Numbered from the stretch's first letter, positions 15,161 to 25,279 are shown. The stretch: DNA of 58,660 bases from a virus (IMGVR_UViG_3300029327_000042:1-58660); one strand, 5' to 3'. A program made the numbers and translations. Notes: generated by a model not told the origin, from the letters alone.

Positions 15161-18100
15161 ATGGACAGACAACAGGCACGCAATCTAATCAAAGAAACAT
15201 TTGAAAAGCCGTTTGAAAAGGCGCGATTTTCTACGTTTATTAAGAACCTTTTAAATCGCAGTGAGGACGCGCCATTTACTTACAAGGGGCAATACATCCC
15301 TGACGCTTATAAGCCCTCCATAAGCACGTTGGAGCGCATCGCCAAATTCACCGATGGCGAACAGAAGGTTGATGTATTGATTATCAGGCTCAGGAAAGAA
15401 AGCTCGCTGGAGCGTGCTCGCACTATGCAGCGGAACTTTGTCGCCTGGTATCTCAATGGCAGCCGGGGTGGAGAACTGAAGGATGCCGCTCTGGTAGCGT
15501 TCGTATCCCCCGATGAAACTGATTGGCGGTTTTCGCTGGTTAAGATGGACTATAAATTTGAGCAGACCACGACCGGCAAAATGAAAGTGAAAGAAGAATT
15601 TACCCCTGCTCGGCGTTGGTCTTTTTTAGTGGGTATCAGCGAAAAAAGCCACACAGCCCAGAGTCGACTGATCAACATTCTAGCAAATGACGAACAGTCA
15701 CCGAGTCTCACCGAATTGGAAGAATCTTTCAACATAGAAACTGTTACGAATGAGTTCTTTTTGAAATACCGGGATCTTTTTGTTCGCGCGAAAGAAGCAT
15801 TAGATAAAGTGGTTCAAAACGATTCCCGCATCAAAGCCGATTTCGAAGCTATCGGAGTGAACACTGTTGACTTTGCCAAGAAATTGTTGGGACAGATCAT
15901 TTTTCTCTACTTTTTACAGAAAAAGGGTTGGTTTGGAGTTAAGGGGAATGACAAGTGGGGGGACGGCTCAAAGCAATTTTTGAGGGAACTGTTTGAAGGA
16001 AAGCACGGGACATATAAGAATTTCTTTAACGACATTCTGGAACCCCTCTTTTATGATGCATTGTCGAGAGATCGCTCGGATATCGACCACTGGAACGACC
16101 ATTTCAAATGCAAAATTCCCTTTTTAAATGGTGGGCTCTTCGATCCTATTGGTAATTATAGCTGGCATAATGCAGACATTTTGCTACCCAACGAACTGTT
16201 TTCTAATCGAAAAGCGCAGATGGGTGAAGGTAACGGTATTCTCGATATCTTCGACCTCTATAACTTTACCGTCAAAGAAGACGAGCCGATGGAAAAGGAA
16301 GTGGCTATCGACCCGGAATTGCTGGGTAAAGCATATGAGAAATTTAATGCCATTCGACCGGACAACTTTGAGGAGTACAAGAAGGCACTAACTAGCGGGA
16401 AAAAAGGCGATGAAAGCAAGTTTAACAAGCAATTCGGCGTCTATTATACCCCGCGTGAAATAGTTCATTACATGTGCCAACAAGGTCTAATAAATTATCT
16501 CACAACTGAAATGGCAGGGTCGGAGGGCAATAAATTTATCAGTAAATCAGATATTGAAACCTTGATTCATTTGGGTGAGCAGGTCGGTGAGAATGAAGCG
16601 CGGGTCGAAAGCCATGGTACAGAGACCAGCGCCTATTCTTACAAACTACCTGAGAGCATCCGCGAAAATGCCGAACTAATCGATCGAAAACTGGCCGGCA
16701 TTACAGTTTGTGACCCGGCCGTGGGGTCCGGTGCCTTTCCAGTTGGTATGATGAGTGAGATCGTAAAAGCGAGGAATGCGCTCTCGATATTTATTCAAGA
16801 TGAGGAACGAACTGTTTACGATTTTAAACGTCGCTGCATTCAGCATTCCCTGTACGGTGTGGATATAGATCCTGGGGCTGTAGAAATCGCTAAGCTTCGC
16901 TTATGGCTTTCATTAGTGGTTGATGAGGATGACATAAGACAAATTAAACCCTTACCCAATCTGGACTACAAGATCATGCAGGGCAATAGTCTGCTAGAAG
17001 AGTTTGAAGGCGTAAAGCTCTTTGATGAAAAACTTATTGCCTCTATCGGTTTTGATAAAGAAAAACGAATCAAATCTTTAAAGGAAAGACAGTCCTCACT
17101 ACAAAAGGAGTACTTTGAACTTCATTCACAAAATATGCTTAGTGGTAGCAAGCAGTCTGTATTAGAGCAGGAGCTAAAGAAAATAAGTTTAACGTTAAAG
17201 AAAATTGCCGCTACAACGAAACCGGTATTTGCTAATCCAGGTTTATTTGACGCTGTAAGTGAGGCGCAACATAAAGCGAGCCAATTGAAGTTGCTTCACA
17301 AGGAACTATTTGAAACTACTGATAAGAAGAAAAAAGATGATATAAAAAAGACAATTGGCAGGTTGGAATGGGAACTTATCGAGGTAACGCTTAAAGAAGA
17401 GGGCAAGAGTTCTGAACTTAAGAAAATCGAAGAATTTAAGAAATCAAACATTAAACCATTTTTTCTTTGGAAGCTAAACTTTACAGAAGTGTTTCAGGAA
17501 AAAGGTGGTTTTGATATCGTTATTGCTAATCCACCGTATGTTAGACAAGAACAAATCGGTGACATAAAGCCTTCGCTCAAAAGAATTTATAGTTCATATT
17601 CCGGCAGGGCTGACTTGTATGTATATTTCTATGAGATGGCTACATGTTCGCTTCTTTCAAAAAGAGGAACACTCTGCTTCATATCGTCCAACAAGTGGCT
17701 ACGCGCTCAATACGGAGAGGGATTAAGGCGAATTTTATCAAGCGCTTGTCGTCCCAATACCCTAATAGATTTTGGCGAACTGCCTGTGTTTGAAGAAGCA
17801 GCCACTTTCCCATTGATATTTATTGGCGCTCGCGGCAATTCATCGGATTTGACCTTTGTGCAAATTCGCTCACTTACTCCACCGTATCCAAATCTTCCTC
17901 TTATTGTTTCCACAGAAGGTATGAAGATATCATCTGGTAAGTTGTCACATCTCACTTGGTCCTTTGGGAATAGCTCCGAAGAAGGGCTTCTCGCTAAACT
18001 TAGAACATTTCCCGGTAGGCTCGATGACTCGATGATAATGGCAGGGATAAAAACGGGCTTTAATACAGCTTTTTGGATTGATGCATTTTGTCGTGAGCAG

Positions 18101-18778
18101 TTGATAACTTTAAGCCCGAGTTGTTCCAAATTTTTGAAACCGCTCATCATTGGTGACGATATAAGACAATGGGAAATAGGGAACCGCAATAGATGGATTA
18201 TATACACGCCCATAGGCACTAATCCAAAGGAGCTTGGCTCAATCCTTATACATCTTGAGAAGTGGAAGCTTAAGTTACAAGGTAGGGCACTAAGTCAGCA
18301 ATGGTGGGAGCTTCAGCAAGCGCAATTTCGCTACTGCCAGCTTTTTGAGTCTCCAAAGATTGTTTATCCAGACATAGCAAAGTCTCCAAGATTCACAATC
18401 GATTATGATGGGCGATACCTTGACATGACTGCTTTTGCTATTGCTTCAGAAAGTAAGTTTTTAGTAGCATTATTGAACTCCAGGTTGATATGGTACTTTC
18501 TGCAAAAAACAGCTGCTGTTTTGGGGGATGCAAATAATGGAGGGAGACTTCGCTTGAAAAGGCAATATATAAAAGAAATTCCAATTCCAAAAGCATCTAC
18601 CAAAGTTGAATATGAATTACAGCTGTTGGTTGAACAAATTCTCGCTACTAAAGAAAAGAATAAGAACGGAGTTATAGATATCTTGGAAAATAAGATTAAT
18701 CAACTAGTCTACCAGCTCTATGGTCTCACCAAAGAAGAGATTAGAATCGTGGAAGGCTCGTATTTTGACGCTAGTTGA
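15161..18778 (+). CDS. Eco57I-class adenine methyltransferase (type IIG / DrmMI-like)
   Basis: A protein of 1,205 residues. Motif I is DPAVGSGAFPVGM (near 517), the catalytic motif IV is IANPPY (near 790), and a coiled, charged insertion lies between them (about 640-770). The C-terminal half looks like a target-recognition and specificity region (GDDIRQWEIGNRNRWIIY and ALLNSRL-type blocks typical of Eco57I enzymes). It should methylate N6 of adenine in a specific sequence and protect host DNA from the partner helicase-nuclease. Gap to the upstream gene is two bases. Confidence 0.85.
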   Translation: MDRQQARNLIKETFEKPFEKARFSTFIKNLLNRSEDAPFTYKGQYIPDAYKPSISTLERIAKFTDGEQKVDVLIIRLRKESSLERARTMQRNFVAWYLNGSRGGELKDAALVAFVSPDETDWRFSLVKMDYKFEQTTTGKMKVKEEFTPARRWSFLVGISEKSHTAQSRLINILANDEQSPSLTELEESFNIETVTNEFFLKYRDLFVRAKEALDKVVQNDSRIKADFEAIGVNTVDFAKKLLGQIIFLYFLQKKGWFGVKGNDKWGDGSKQFLRELFEGKHGTYKNFFNDILEPLFYDALSRDRSDIDHWNDHFKCKIPFLNGGLFDPIGNYSWHNADILLPNELFSNRKAQMGEGNGILDIFDLYNFTVKEDEPMEKEVAIDPELLGKAYEKFNAIRPDNFEEYKKALTSGKKGDESKFNKQFGVYYTPREIVHYMCQQGLINYLTTEMAGSEGNKFISKSDIETLIHLGEQVGENEARVESHGTETSAYSYKLPESIRENAELIDRKLAGITVCDPAVGSGAFPVGMMSEIVKARNALSIFIQDEERTVYDFKRRCIQHSLYGVDIDPGAVEIAKLRLWLSLVVDEDDIRQIKPLPNLDYKIMQGNSLLEEFEGVKLFDEKLIASIGFDKEKRIKSLKERQSSLQKEYFELHSQNMLSGSKQSVLEQELKKISLTLKKIAATTKPVFANPGLFDAVSEAQHKASQLKLLHKELFETTDKKKKDDIKKTIGRLEWELIEVTLKEEGKSSELKKIEEFKKSNIKPFFLWKLNFTEVFQEKGGFDIVIANPPYVRQEQIGDIKPSLKRIYSSYSGRADLYVYFYEMATCSLLSKRGTLCFISSNKWLRAQYGEGLRRILSSACRPNTLIDFGELPVFEEAATFPLIFIGARGNSSDLTFVQIRSLTPPYPNLPLIVSTEGMKISSGKLSHLTWSFGNSSEEGLLAKLRTFPGRLDDSMIMAGIKTGFNTAFWIDAFCREQLITLSPSCSKFLKPLIIGDDIRQWEIGNRNRWIIYTPIGTNPKELGSILIHLEKWKLKLQGRALSQQWWELQQAQFRYCQLFESPKIVYPDIAKSPRFTIDYDGRYLDMTAFAIASESKFLVALLNSRLIWYFLQKTAAVLGDANNGGRLRLKRQYIKEIPIPKASTKVEYELQLLVEQILATKEKNKNGVIDILENKINQLVYQLYGLTKEEIRIVEGSYFDAS

Positions 18779-18849
18779 TGTAGTGCCTTGATCTACTGAT
18801 TGACTTCTGCCTTGTGCCTATAGTTTCGGTAGAGGGTAGACGCGAGTTA

Positions 18850-19584
18850 ATGAAGTATATGAAGATAACTAACGAAATCTCCGAATTGTTGCAATCATAC
18901 GTGTATGTTTTCATCGATCCTCGGAACGGTGAGCCGTTTTATATTGGAAAAGGTTGTGGCAACCGTCTCTTCTCACACCTCGAAGATAACTCTGACTGCG
19001 AAAAGGTGGACCGCATTGCTCAAATTCGTGCGTCCGGTATGGAACCCGAGGTAGATCTTTTGCGGTACGGTTTGACAGATCAGGAAGCCGCTTTGGTGGA
19101 GGCAGCCGCCATTGACTTGATCGGGAGAACTTATCTTACCAATCGCATAGCTGGATATCACAAGGGAAGTTTCGGCCGCATCACTTCACAAGAGGTCATC
19201 GCTATGTTTACTGCCAAACCAGTGGAAGTGCGTCATAAAGCTATCCTAATAACGATAAATCAACTGTATCGAAGTAACATGGCACCAGAAGAGCTGTACG
19301 AAGCTACCAGGGGGATTTGGGTTCTCGGAGAGCGAAGAAATAAAGCGGAATATGCCATGGCTGTGTATCAGGGGATTGTCCGGGAGGTTTACCGGATTCG
19401 GCAGTGGTATCCAGCGGGGACTTTGAAATACACAACCCGGGACCCGTCGGAGTTTCGCAATACTCCGAATCAGGGCCGTTGGGAGTTCGAGGGGGAAGTG
19501 GCTGAGGAAGCGATTCGGAAAGAATATGTTGGCTTCTCTGTCGGCAAGGGGGGACAGAATCCGATTCGGTACAAGGGTATTTAG
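18850..19584 (+). CDS. GIY-YIG nuclease domain protein (LEM-3-like)
   Basis: The ATG at 18850 is used; a GTG at 18814 is possible. The first 110 residues match the LEM-3-like GIY-YIG fold: YVYVFIDPRNGEPFYIGKG, then NRLFSHL and an EAALVEAAAIDLIG helix that carries the expected Glu. The C-terminal 110 residues are unassigned (VYRIRQWYPAGT, WEFEGEVA). The gene lies between the methyltransferase and two abortive-infection genes on the same strand. A nuclease role in defence is likely, and it could be an effector of either neighbour. Confidence 0.75.
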   Translation: MKYMKITNEISELLQSYVYVFIDPRNGEPFYIGKGCGNRLFSHLEDNSDCEKVDRIAQIRASGMEPEVDLLRYGLTDQEAALVEAAAIDLIGRTYLTNRIAGYHKGSFGRITSQEVIAMFTAKPVEVRHKAILITINQLYRSNMAPEELYEATRGIWVLGERRNKAEYAMAVYQGIVREVYRIRQWYPAGTLKYTTRDPSEFRNTPNQGRWEFEGEVAEEAIRKEYVGFSVGKGGQNPIRYKGI

Positions 19585-19611
19585 GCAACTATTTAAGATC
19601 GCATAATAACT

Positions 19612-20337
19612 ATGAACTTTAGACTCATTGCCACGGAAGTCGGCGACCTTCTCAAGTATGATACCACAGTCAATGAAATCCGAAGAGCGGCTGCGGCATT
19701 ATTCCGCTTTCGCGTTGAGGTATTCCCGAATGACAATATTACCTCTGCTCGAGCCCAGGAGGTCTATAACGCCATTCTCTCTTTGGCAAAACAGGAAATG
19801 AATAACGACGAGCGGAACGAATTATTGAAAAAGTTCTGCCGCCAGATAACGCCGGATGGTCATTGGGACAAGGTTCAGTTGATTATAGAGGATGGCCTTG
19901 GCATCACCTCCAGTGCCGAAAAACTAACGCATGGCGAGTTCATTGCCCGGGGTTTTCATCCTGAGATCATGGATCACTGTAGAAAGCTCTTCTCTCAGGG
20001 CAACTACTTTCATGCTGTGTTCGAGGCTTGCAAGGTCTATAATAAACAAGTTCAGCAGAAAGCCCAAAGTTCGGCTGACGGTGCGAATCTTATGCTTGAG
20101 GTATGGGGGTGCGAAAAAGGAACACTGAAGATTACTCCGTGCCAATCAGAGACTGACAGGAACGTACAGGACGGTGTCAAATTTCTTTCTGCCGGTCTGA
20201 TGCGGGCAATGCGGAACCCGACAGCCCACGAGCCAGCACTGCACTGGCCGATTGGAAAACAAGATTGTCTCGACATGCTGAGTTTTATTTCTTTTCTGTT
20301 CCGTCAATTAGACAAAGCAGTTTATTATAAGGGCTGA
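19612..20337 (+). CDS. TIGR02391 (Ymh-type) HEPN-like abortive infection protein
   Basis: The 241-residue protein matches the TIGR02391 family in its second half (HPEIMDHCRKLFSQGNYFHAVFEACK, then LMRAMRNPTAHE). The R-x4-H motif RNPTAH near residue 200 is the HEPN ribonuclease signature, so RNA cleavage on infection is the likely outcome. It stands 6 bases before the next Abi gene, and both are probably co-transcribed within the defence island. The N-terminal 110 residues are helical and unassigned. Confidence 0.7.
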   Translation: MNFRLIATEVGDLLKYDTTVNEIRRAAAALFRFRVEVFPNDNITSARAQEVYNAILSLAKQEMNNDERNELLKKFCRQITPDGHWDKVQLIIEDGLGITSSAEKLTHGEFIARGFHPEIMDHCRKLFSQGNYFHAVFEACKVYNKQVQQKAQSSADGANLMLEVWGCEKGTLKITPCQSETDRNVQDGVKFLSAGLMRAMRNPTAHEPALHWPIGKQDCLDMLSFISFLFRQLDKAVYYKG

Positions 20338-20343
20338 CCGCCT

Positions 20344-21282
20344 ATGGAATGTATGAAAATAAGTGAACTAACAAGACGTGACATTACCGACGCCATCATG
20401 GCTGAAGGCTTTCAATGGAACGGTAGATTCGAAGAGACCGAATTTCTCAGTCGTCTTTTTGATTTGACGAAATTACCATCATACGATGGTAGGTTTCACA
20501 ATGCATCGGGCGACATATGGCAACATAGGGTAAACAACCTACACGATTGGGATGACAATTGGATTTTTTCTGATGATCGTTTCAATCTTATGGGTTGTGA
20601 GGATGACTTGTTCCTCAGGTTTCTTTGCGAGACAATCCATCCAGTTATCAGACCTGATGTCACCGAGGCTGAACGGATTTGCCAGCTTTATAATAGTTTT
20701 CTCAAAAACGACGGCTTTGAATTGGTAGAAAGAACAAGACTATCTGGAAAACCAATCTATATCGGTCGTTACGTCGGCTCATTACCATCACCTGGAGTGC
20801 AAATTATAAAGCAAACAATGAGCGGGATAGATGCTTCATATGTCACTCAACAAATTACGAGGATGGAAGCTTCTGTCTTGAATGATCCTGGATTGGCCAT
20901 TGGTACAGCGAAAGAGCTGGTAGAAACCTGCTGTCGAACAATTCTTCATGGAAGGGAAGTGGAAATTCCGAAAACAGCCGATCTGTCACAGCTTGTAAAA
21001 TTGACGAGCAGGGAGCTGCAACTGACGCCGGACGATATTCCTGATCAGGTGAAGGCTTCCGAAGTTATTAAACGGCTTCTCAGTAACCTTGCATCAATCA
21101 CACAAGGAGTCGCAGAACTTCGAAATCAATATGGAACAGGCCATGGGAAGCATGCTCACAGCAAAGGGCTTACTCCCAGACACGCGAAACTTGCCGTGGG
21201 GGCTGCATCCACATTGGCGGTCTTTCTTGTGGAAACCCATGAAGTGAGAAATAATAAATTGCAACAAGCTGGTAAGAAATAG
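20344..21282 (+). CDS. AbiJ-like abortive infection protein with HEPN-type C-terminus
   Basis: A protein of 312 residues. The N-terminal 100 resemble the AbiJ N-terminal domain (TRRDITDAIMAEGFQWNGR, then DDNWIFSDDRFNL), and the C-terminal 130 match the abortive-infection C-terminal family, with LRNQYGTGHGKH near residue 260 as a variant HEPN motif (R-x6-H). Start may be the internal ATG at 20353. With the HEPN gene six bases upstream it forms an apparent pair. The partner could be a regulator or a second subunit. Confidence 0.65.
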   Translation: MECMKISELTRRDITDAIMAEGFQWNGRFEETEFLSRLFDLTKLPSYDGRFHNASGDIWQHRVNNLHDWDDNWIFSDDRFNLMGCEDDLFLRFLCETIHPVIRPDVTEAERICQLYNSFLKNDGFELVERTRLSGKPIYIGRYVGSLPSPGVQIIKQTMSGIDASYVTQQITRMEASVLNDPGLAIGTAKELVETCCRTILHGREVEIPKTADLSQLVKLTSRELQLTPDDIPDQVKASEVIKRLLSNLASITQGVAELRNQYGTGHGKHAHSKGLTPRHAKLAVGAASTLAVFLVETHEVRNNKLQQAGKK

Positions 21283-21342
21283 TAATTCGACTCTGGTGGT
21301 CCATCATCGATAATGCATCGGACTTCTATTGAGTGATAGCTT

Positions 21343-22164
21343 ATGCCCTGGTCATCACAACATCTTTCATGGTTAAAAGATACGGGCAGGGTCTTGCACA
21401 CAGCGGACGGAAAGGACGTTTCGATCTTCGAGTTTGCACATAGCCCTGATCCAAGAATCCTCTCGAAATGGGCGAAACATTTTCGGAATCACTACTGCTT
21501 TGATAATAAGATTGACGATCTTCGACGTGGCACAGGACTTTCCCGTTGCGACTATCTGACTAACTTAAAGTTTCCGCACGTCAGAGAACGTCCGGGGCCC
21601 AGTGTCCGGGCAGGCGATTTTGGCGAAATACTCGTTGCCGATTTTGTCCAATACATGCTCAACTATACGGTCCCCAGGACACGCTATCTTGATAAGATTC
21701 GCCGGAATCAGAGCCCCGAGGGCATCGATGTGATTGGCTTCCTGCAGGCTGATCCTAAACCGTCCCCGCAAGACGAGCTTATTACTTTCGAAGTCAAGTG
21801 CGCCTTAGCCAGTGCGAGTACCACCACTCTCCAGCGAGCAGTTAATGATTCGTGCAAGGATTTCAATCTCCGTAAAGCAGAGTCCCTTAATGCAATTAAA
21901 CAGCGACTGATGATGCAGTCAGAGGAAAACGCAGGTATGATCGCTGTGGTTGAGCGTTTCCAGAACAAAACAGATCGACCCTATAACGAGATTTCTGGGG
22001 CTGCAGCGGTCCATTCCGAGCATACCTATAGCGACGAGGTTGTCACCAGTGCGGACGCTGGATCTCATCCGAACCAAGAAAATCTCTTTTTAGTATTAAT
22101 CCGAGGCAATGAGCTCATGGCTCTCGTGCATGAGCTTTACCGGACAGCTGCCAATGAAGCCTGA
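21343..22164 (+). CDS. HamA-like PD-(D/E)XK nuclease of a Hachiman-type system
   Basis: A 273-residue protein with the restriction-nuclease core G-x2-GE (GDFGE, near 91), GIDVIG (near 126) and FEVKC (near 148). Its end overlaps by 11 bases the start of a Ski2-like helicase gene, the arrangement of hamA-hamB. The sequence differs enough from the usual DUF1837 pattern that I call it HamA-like rather than HamA. It should supply the DNA-degrading activity controlled by the helicase. Confidence 0.6.
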   Translation: MPWSSQHLSWLKDTGRVLHTADGKDVSIFEFAHSPDPRILSKWAKHFRNHYCFDNKIDDLRRGTGLSRCDYLTNLKFPHVRERPGPSVRAGDFGEILVADFVQYMLNYTVPRTRYLDKIRRNQSPEGIDVIGFLQADPKPSPQDELITFEVKCALASASTTTLQRAVNDSCKDFNLRKAESLNAIKQRLMMQSEENAGMIAVVERFQNKTDRPYNEISGAAAVHSEHTYSDEVVTSADAGSHPNQENLFLVLIRGNELMALVHELYRTAANEA

Positions 22165-25100
22165 TAAAAATGCTAGATTATTGCTGGGTGCCACTCGGGC
22201 GATGGCGAAGATGCTGGAGTATGATGTCCCCGAAGAACACCGCCAAATTGATATTAAACGAGACCCCACCGTCCTGCTCGATTTAACTATCGGCATTTTA
22301 GGAGATACCTGTGCAGCCGCAAATAACCTAGATCAGGTAAGCCAAAACCTGGATCTCCAGCGTCAGCGCCTCCTTTTTTCATCCTACTACTTTGACGCCC
22401 TGCTCAACTCGAAAGCCAATGACAGTTTTTCTGAGTACTTAAAACTCCTTGGAGCCGGAACCTACTATTTATGCGACTTTCCCGGTAGTGCTCGGGTTTT
22501 GGTTGATAAGATTGAATCGCCCGATCTGGAAGCTGACGGCCTTGATTGGTTCACTTGGTCGTTGCTCGCCCACGACTTTTCGGACGAAATAGCTGAACAT
22601 TTCTCCGGAAAGTACGAAAGAATATTGAAACGGTTGCATTCAGAATTGGGGATTTTTTTCCGTGAGGGCGAGGATGAAGAAGGAATAAATCAACTTCTCA
22701 AAAGATTGAGGCAACGAGCGTACCGGGACGGCGCGGACCGGGAACTCCTTTTCGCTGATGTTGCCACCACCCTATGCAAGAAGAAGCTGGAGATATCCGC
22801 TTGGAATACGCTGCCTCAGTTTACCGGAATTGCCCAGGAACTCTGGAAGCCCTTCGTCCAAAAAACCGGCTCAATTTATGAGCTGTGGCCTGCTCAGATG
22901 CTCTTGGGTAAAAAAGGAGTTTTTGCCGGTCGTTCGGCAGTGGTACAAATGCCGACCAGCGCGGGCAAAACGAAAGCCACTGAATTGATTATTCGAAGTG
23001 CCTTTCTGAGCGATCGGACCAAACTTGCTATTATCGTAGCTCCGTTTCGCGCATTGTGCCACGAAATCTATGACGGACTGGCAAAACAGTTTCAAGGCGA
23101 AGATATCAGTCTTCAACTGGCTTCTGATGTGTTGCAGGATGATCTGAGCGACATGGCTGATCCACTTCCTTGTATTCTAATTCTCACTCCCGAGAAGCTC
23201 GATTATCTATTGCGGCAACAACCAGAGCTGACCAGCGTCACTGGGCTGATCGTCTATGATGAGGGCCATCTGTTTGATGATTCTAGTAGAGGAGTCAAAT
23301 ACGAACTTCTCTTGGCTTCATTGAAGAGAAGATTCTCCTCTGAGGTGCAGGTGGTTTTGATTTCAGCGGTAATCGGCAATGCAAGCGAGATCAGTCAATG
23401 GTTAACCGGCGATGACGAGAATTGCATACGTGGGCGAGATCTGCATCCTACCTATAGAACAGTTGCTTTCGCCAGCTGGCAAGACAGACTGGGTCAACTA
23501 CGGTTTGTAGAACCGGAGGACCCTGATCAATTTGCCTTCTTCGTTCCCCGCATTCTTGAGACACAAGAACTTGAAGTGAGACCACGGGAAAATCCGCGTC
23601 CATTCCCGAAGCAAGATGAGCCTGGCCATATTGCGCTCTATCTTGGGTGTAAAATGGTGCGGAATGGATCAGTGGCCATTTTCGCTGGAAGGAAAGATTC
23701 TGCGGCAAAAATGGCCAGCGATATTGTTGATGCCTTTTCAAGAAATCTGCAGCTGCCTAGTCCTGCTCGTTATTGCGACCCTGAAGAATTGAAAAAGTTA
23801 GTTTTCCTTTATGGACAAAATTTAGGAACAGATTGCATCCCGACCAAATCTGCTCAGTGTGGAATTTTCCTCCACCATTCCAATACTCCTCATGGAATTC
23901 GTCTTGCGCTGGAGCATGCTCTTCAAAATGGCAAAGTGAAATTTGTGATCTGCACTTCCACGCTTGCTCAAGGAGTAAACCTACCGCTCCGGTATCTCAT
24001 TGTGACTACAGATCGCCAAGGCAGAGAAAAGATTAAGATCCGTGATTTTCACAACCTGATGGGGCGTGCTGGCCGAGCCGGGATGTACACAGAAGGGACT
24101 ATAGTATTTTCCAATCCGGCTATTTTCGATAAAAAGATGAACCGTAGTGAAAAATGGCGATGGACCGATGCTAAAAATCTATTAAACCCTGAAAGATCCG
24201 AACCCTGCAAAAGTTTTATCTTGGCTTTGCTCAGTCCAGTACGCGGTCGTGATTCGAGATACGAAGAAGTTCGGTTTAAAGTCGGTCCACTCAGATTAGC
24301 CAAGTTATTTTATGAGGGCAGGGAGACTTTTGACGGCTTACCGGACCAAATGGTTGAAAGAGTAGGGGGAAATGCAAAACTTAGGGCAGACAACCGCGCC
24401 AGCATAGCGCAGCAGTTGAAAGATAGAGCCAATACCTATCAATCTATCAGTGCATTTTTGGTTCAGTACATGTGCGAAGCAGAAGAAAATGATGCATCTC
24501 CACGCGAGGCTGCTGAAGAATTACTACGTGAATCACTAGCTTTTTATCAGGCAACTGAAACTCAGCAAGGAATTTTGTTAGAGCTTTTTTCTTATCTTCA
24601 GGAAAGAATACTGAGTCTCGAGCCATCGCACGAAAAGAGAAAAGTATTTGCCAAGACAGTGTTTGACATCCCTGAGGGCCAGGCATTGCTGAAGTTGGCG
24701 GTGGATATTCTGCCTCAACTTCGGTCTGATATGGAGCTTGAGGAGTTGCTCCGGCTGTTTTGGCCGGCTCTTTACCGGTTTAACACCAATTCGTCGATCA
24801 GGACCTGCACTAGCGAAGAAGCTTTAAAGGAGGCGGGGACCGCCTGGCTGCAAGGGCGCTCCTTTGCAGAGGTATTTTCGTTGTTCAGTCGTAGTAGATT
24901 CGGGAGAAGGAAACCGACCATTGATCATGCGGTGGAGGTTTGTGAAAATGGGTTCGGCTTTCAGGGGTCGATGATTATCGGTGCTTGTATCGATCTTATG
25001 GGAGCTAATGGTTTGGACGATCCCACCATTGAAGAACGAGTGCGTCAATTTCAAAAGGCGCTCAAATACGGTTTGCCCACTGGGAAGGCGATTGCCGTTT

Positions 25101-25279
25101 ATGAGATGGGGTTAGCGGAAAGAGCACTTGCAATGGAACTGAGTAGGTTTGTGCCTCGCATCCCTTCGCGACGGAATATTGTCAGATCCTTTAGACGAAG
25201 CAATCGCGAAGTTCGTGAGATCGTCGACGTGTATCCGGAGTATTTCGAATCCAAGCTAGATGAAATACTGTCTTCGTGA
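22154..25279 (+). CDS. HamB-like Ski2-type DEAD/DEAH helicase
   Basis: The ATG at 22154 overlaps the end of the nuclease gene and is preferred over an in-frame start at 22109. The protein has 1,041 residues: a helical N-terminal domain (1-240), Walker A MPTSAGKTKA near 265, DEGH near 369, a second helicase lobe with STLAQGVNLP, and the Ski2 hallmark LMGRAGRAG near 636. A winged/helical C-terminal half follows. In Hachiman the helicase senses damaged or phage DNA and releases the nuclease. It is the last gene of the defence block. Confidence 0.7.
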   Translation: MKPDKNARLLLGATRAMAKMLEYDVPEEHRQIDIKRDPTVLLDLTIGILGDTCAAANNLDQVSQNLDLQRQRLLFSSYYFDALLNSKANDSFSEYLKLLGAGTYYLCDFPGSARVLVDKIESPDLEADGLDWFTWSLLAHDFSDEIAEHFSGKYERILKRLHSELGIFFREGEDEEGINQLLKRLRQRAYRDGADRELLFADVATTLCKKKLEISAWNTLPQFTGIAQELWKPFVQKTGSIYELWPAQMLLGKKGVFAGRSAVVQMPTSAGKTKATELIIRSAFLSDRTKLAIIVAPFRALCHEIYDGLAKQFQGEDISLQLASDVLQDDLSDMADPLPCILILTPEKLDYLLRQQPELTSVTGLIVYDEGHLFDDSSRGVKYELLLASLKRRFSSEVQVVLISAVIGNASEISQWLTGDDENCIRGRDLHPTYRTVAFASWQDRLGQLRFVEPEDPDQFAFFVPRILETQELEVRPRENPRPFPKQDEPGHIALYLGCKMVRNGSVAIFAGRKDSAAKMASDIVDAFSRNLQLPSPARYCDPEELKKLVFLYGQNLGTDCIPTKSAQCGIFLHHSNTPHGIRLALEHALQNGKVKFVICTSTLAQGVNLPLRYLIVTTDRQGREKIKIRDFHNLMGRAGRAGMYTEGTIVFSNPAIFDKKMNRSEKWRWTDAKNLLNPERSEPCKSFILALLSPVRGRDSRYEEVRFKVGPLRLAKLFYEGRETFDGLPDQMVERVGGNAKLRADNRASIAQQLKDRANTYQSISAFLVQYMCEAEENDASPREAAEELLRESLAFYQATETQQGILLELFSYLQERILSLEPSHEKRKVFAKTVFDIPEGQALLKLAVDILPQLRSDMELEELLRLFWPALYRFNTNSSIRTCTSEEALKEAGTAWLQGRSFAEVFSLFSRSRFGRRKPTIDHAVEVCENGFGFQGSMIIGACIDLMGANGLDDPTIEERVRQFQKALKYGLPTGKAIAVYEMGLAERALAMELSRFVPRIPSRRNIVRSFRRSNREVREIVDVYPEYFESKLDEILSS

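Noticed and set aside
22109-22153. Upstream start of the helicase
   Set aside because: The ATG at 22154 overlaps the nuclease stop by 11 bases, the common coupling pattern, while 22109 would reach 56 bases into the nuclease gene without a ribosome binding site.
11901-25279. Complete DISARM or BREX system
   Set aside because: No DUF1998 proteins (DrmA/DrmB), no separate DrmC, and no BrxC/PglZ-like genes. Only the helicase-methyltransferase pair resembles DISARM.
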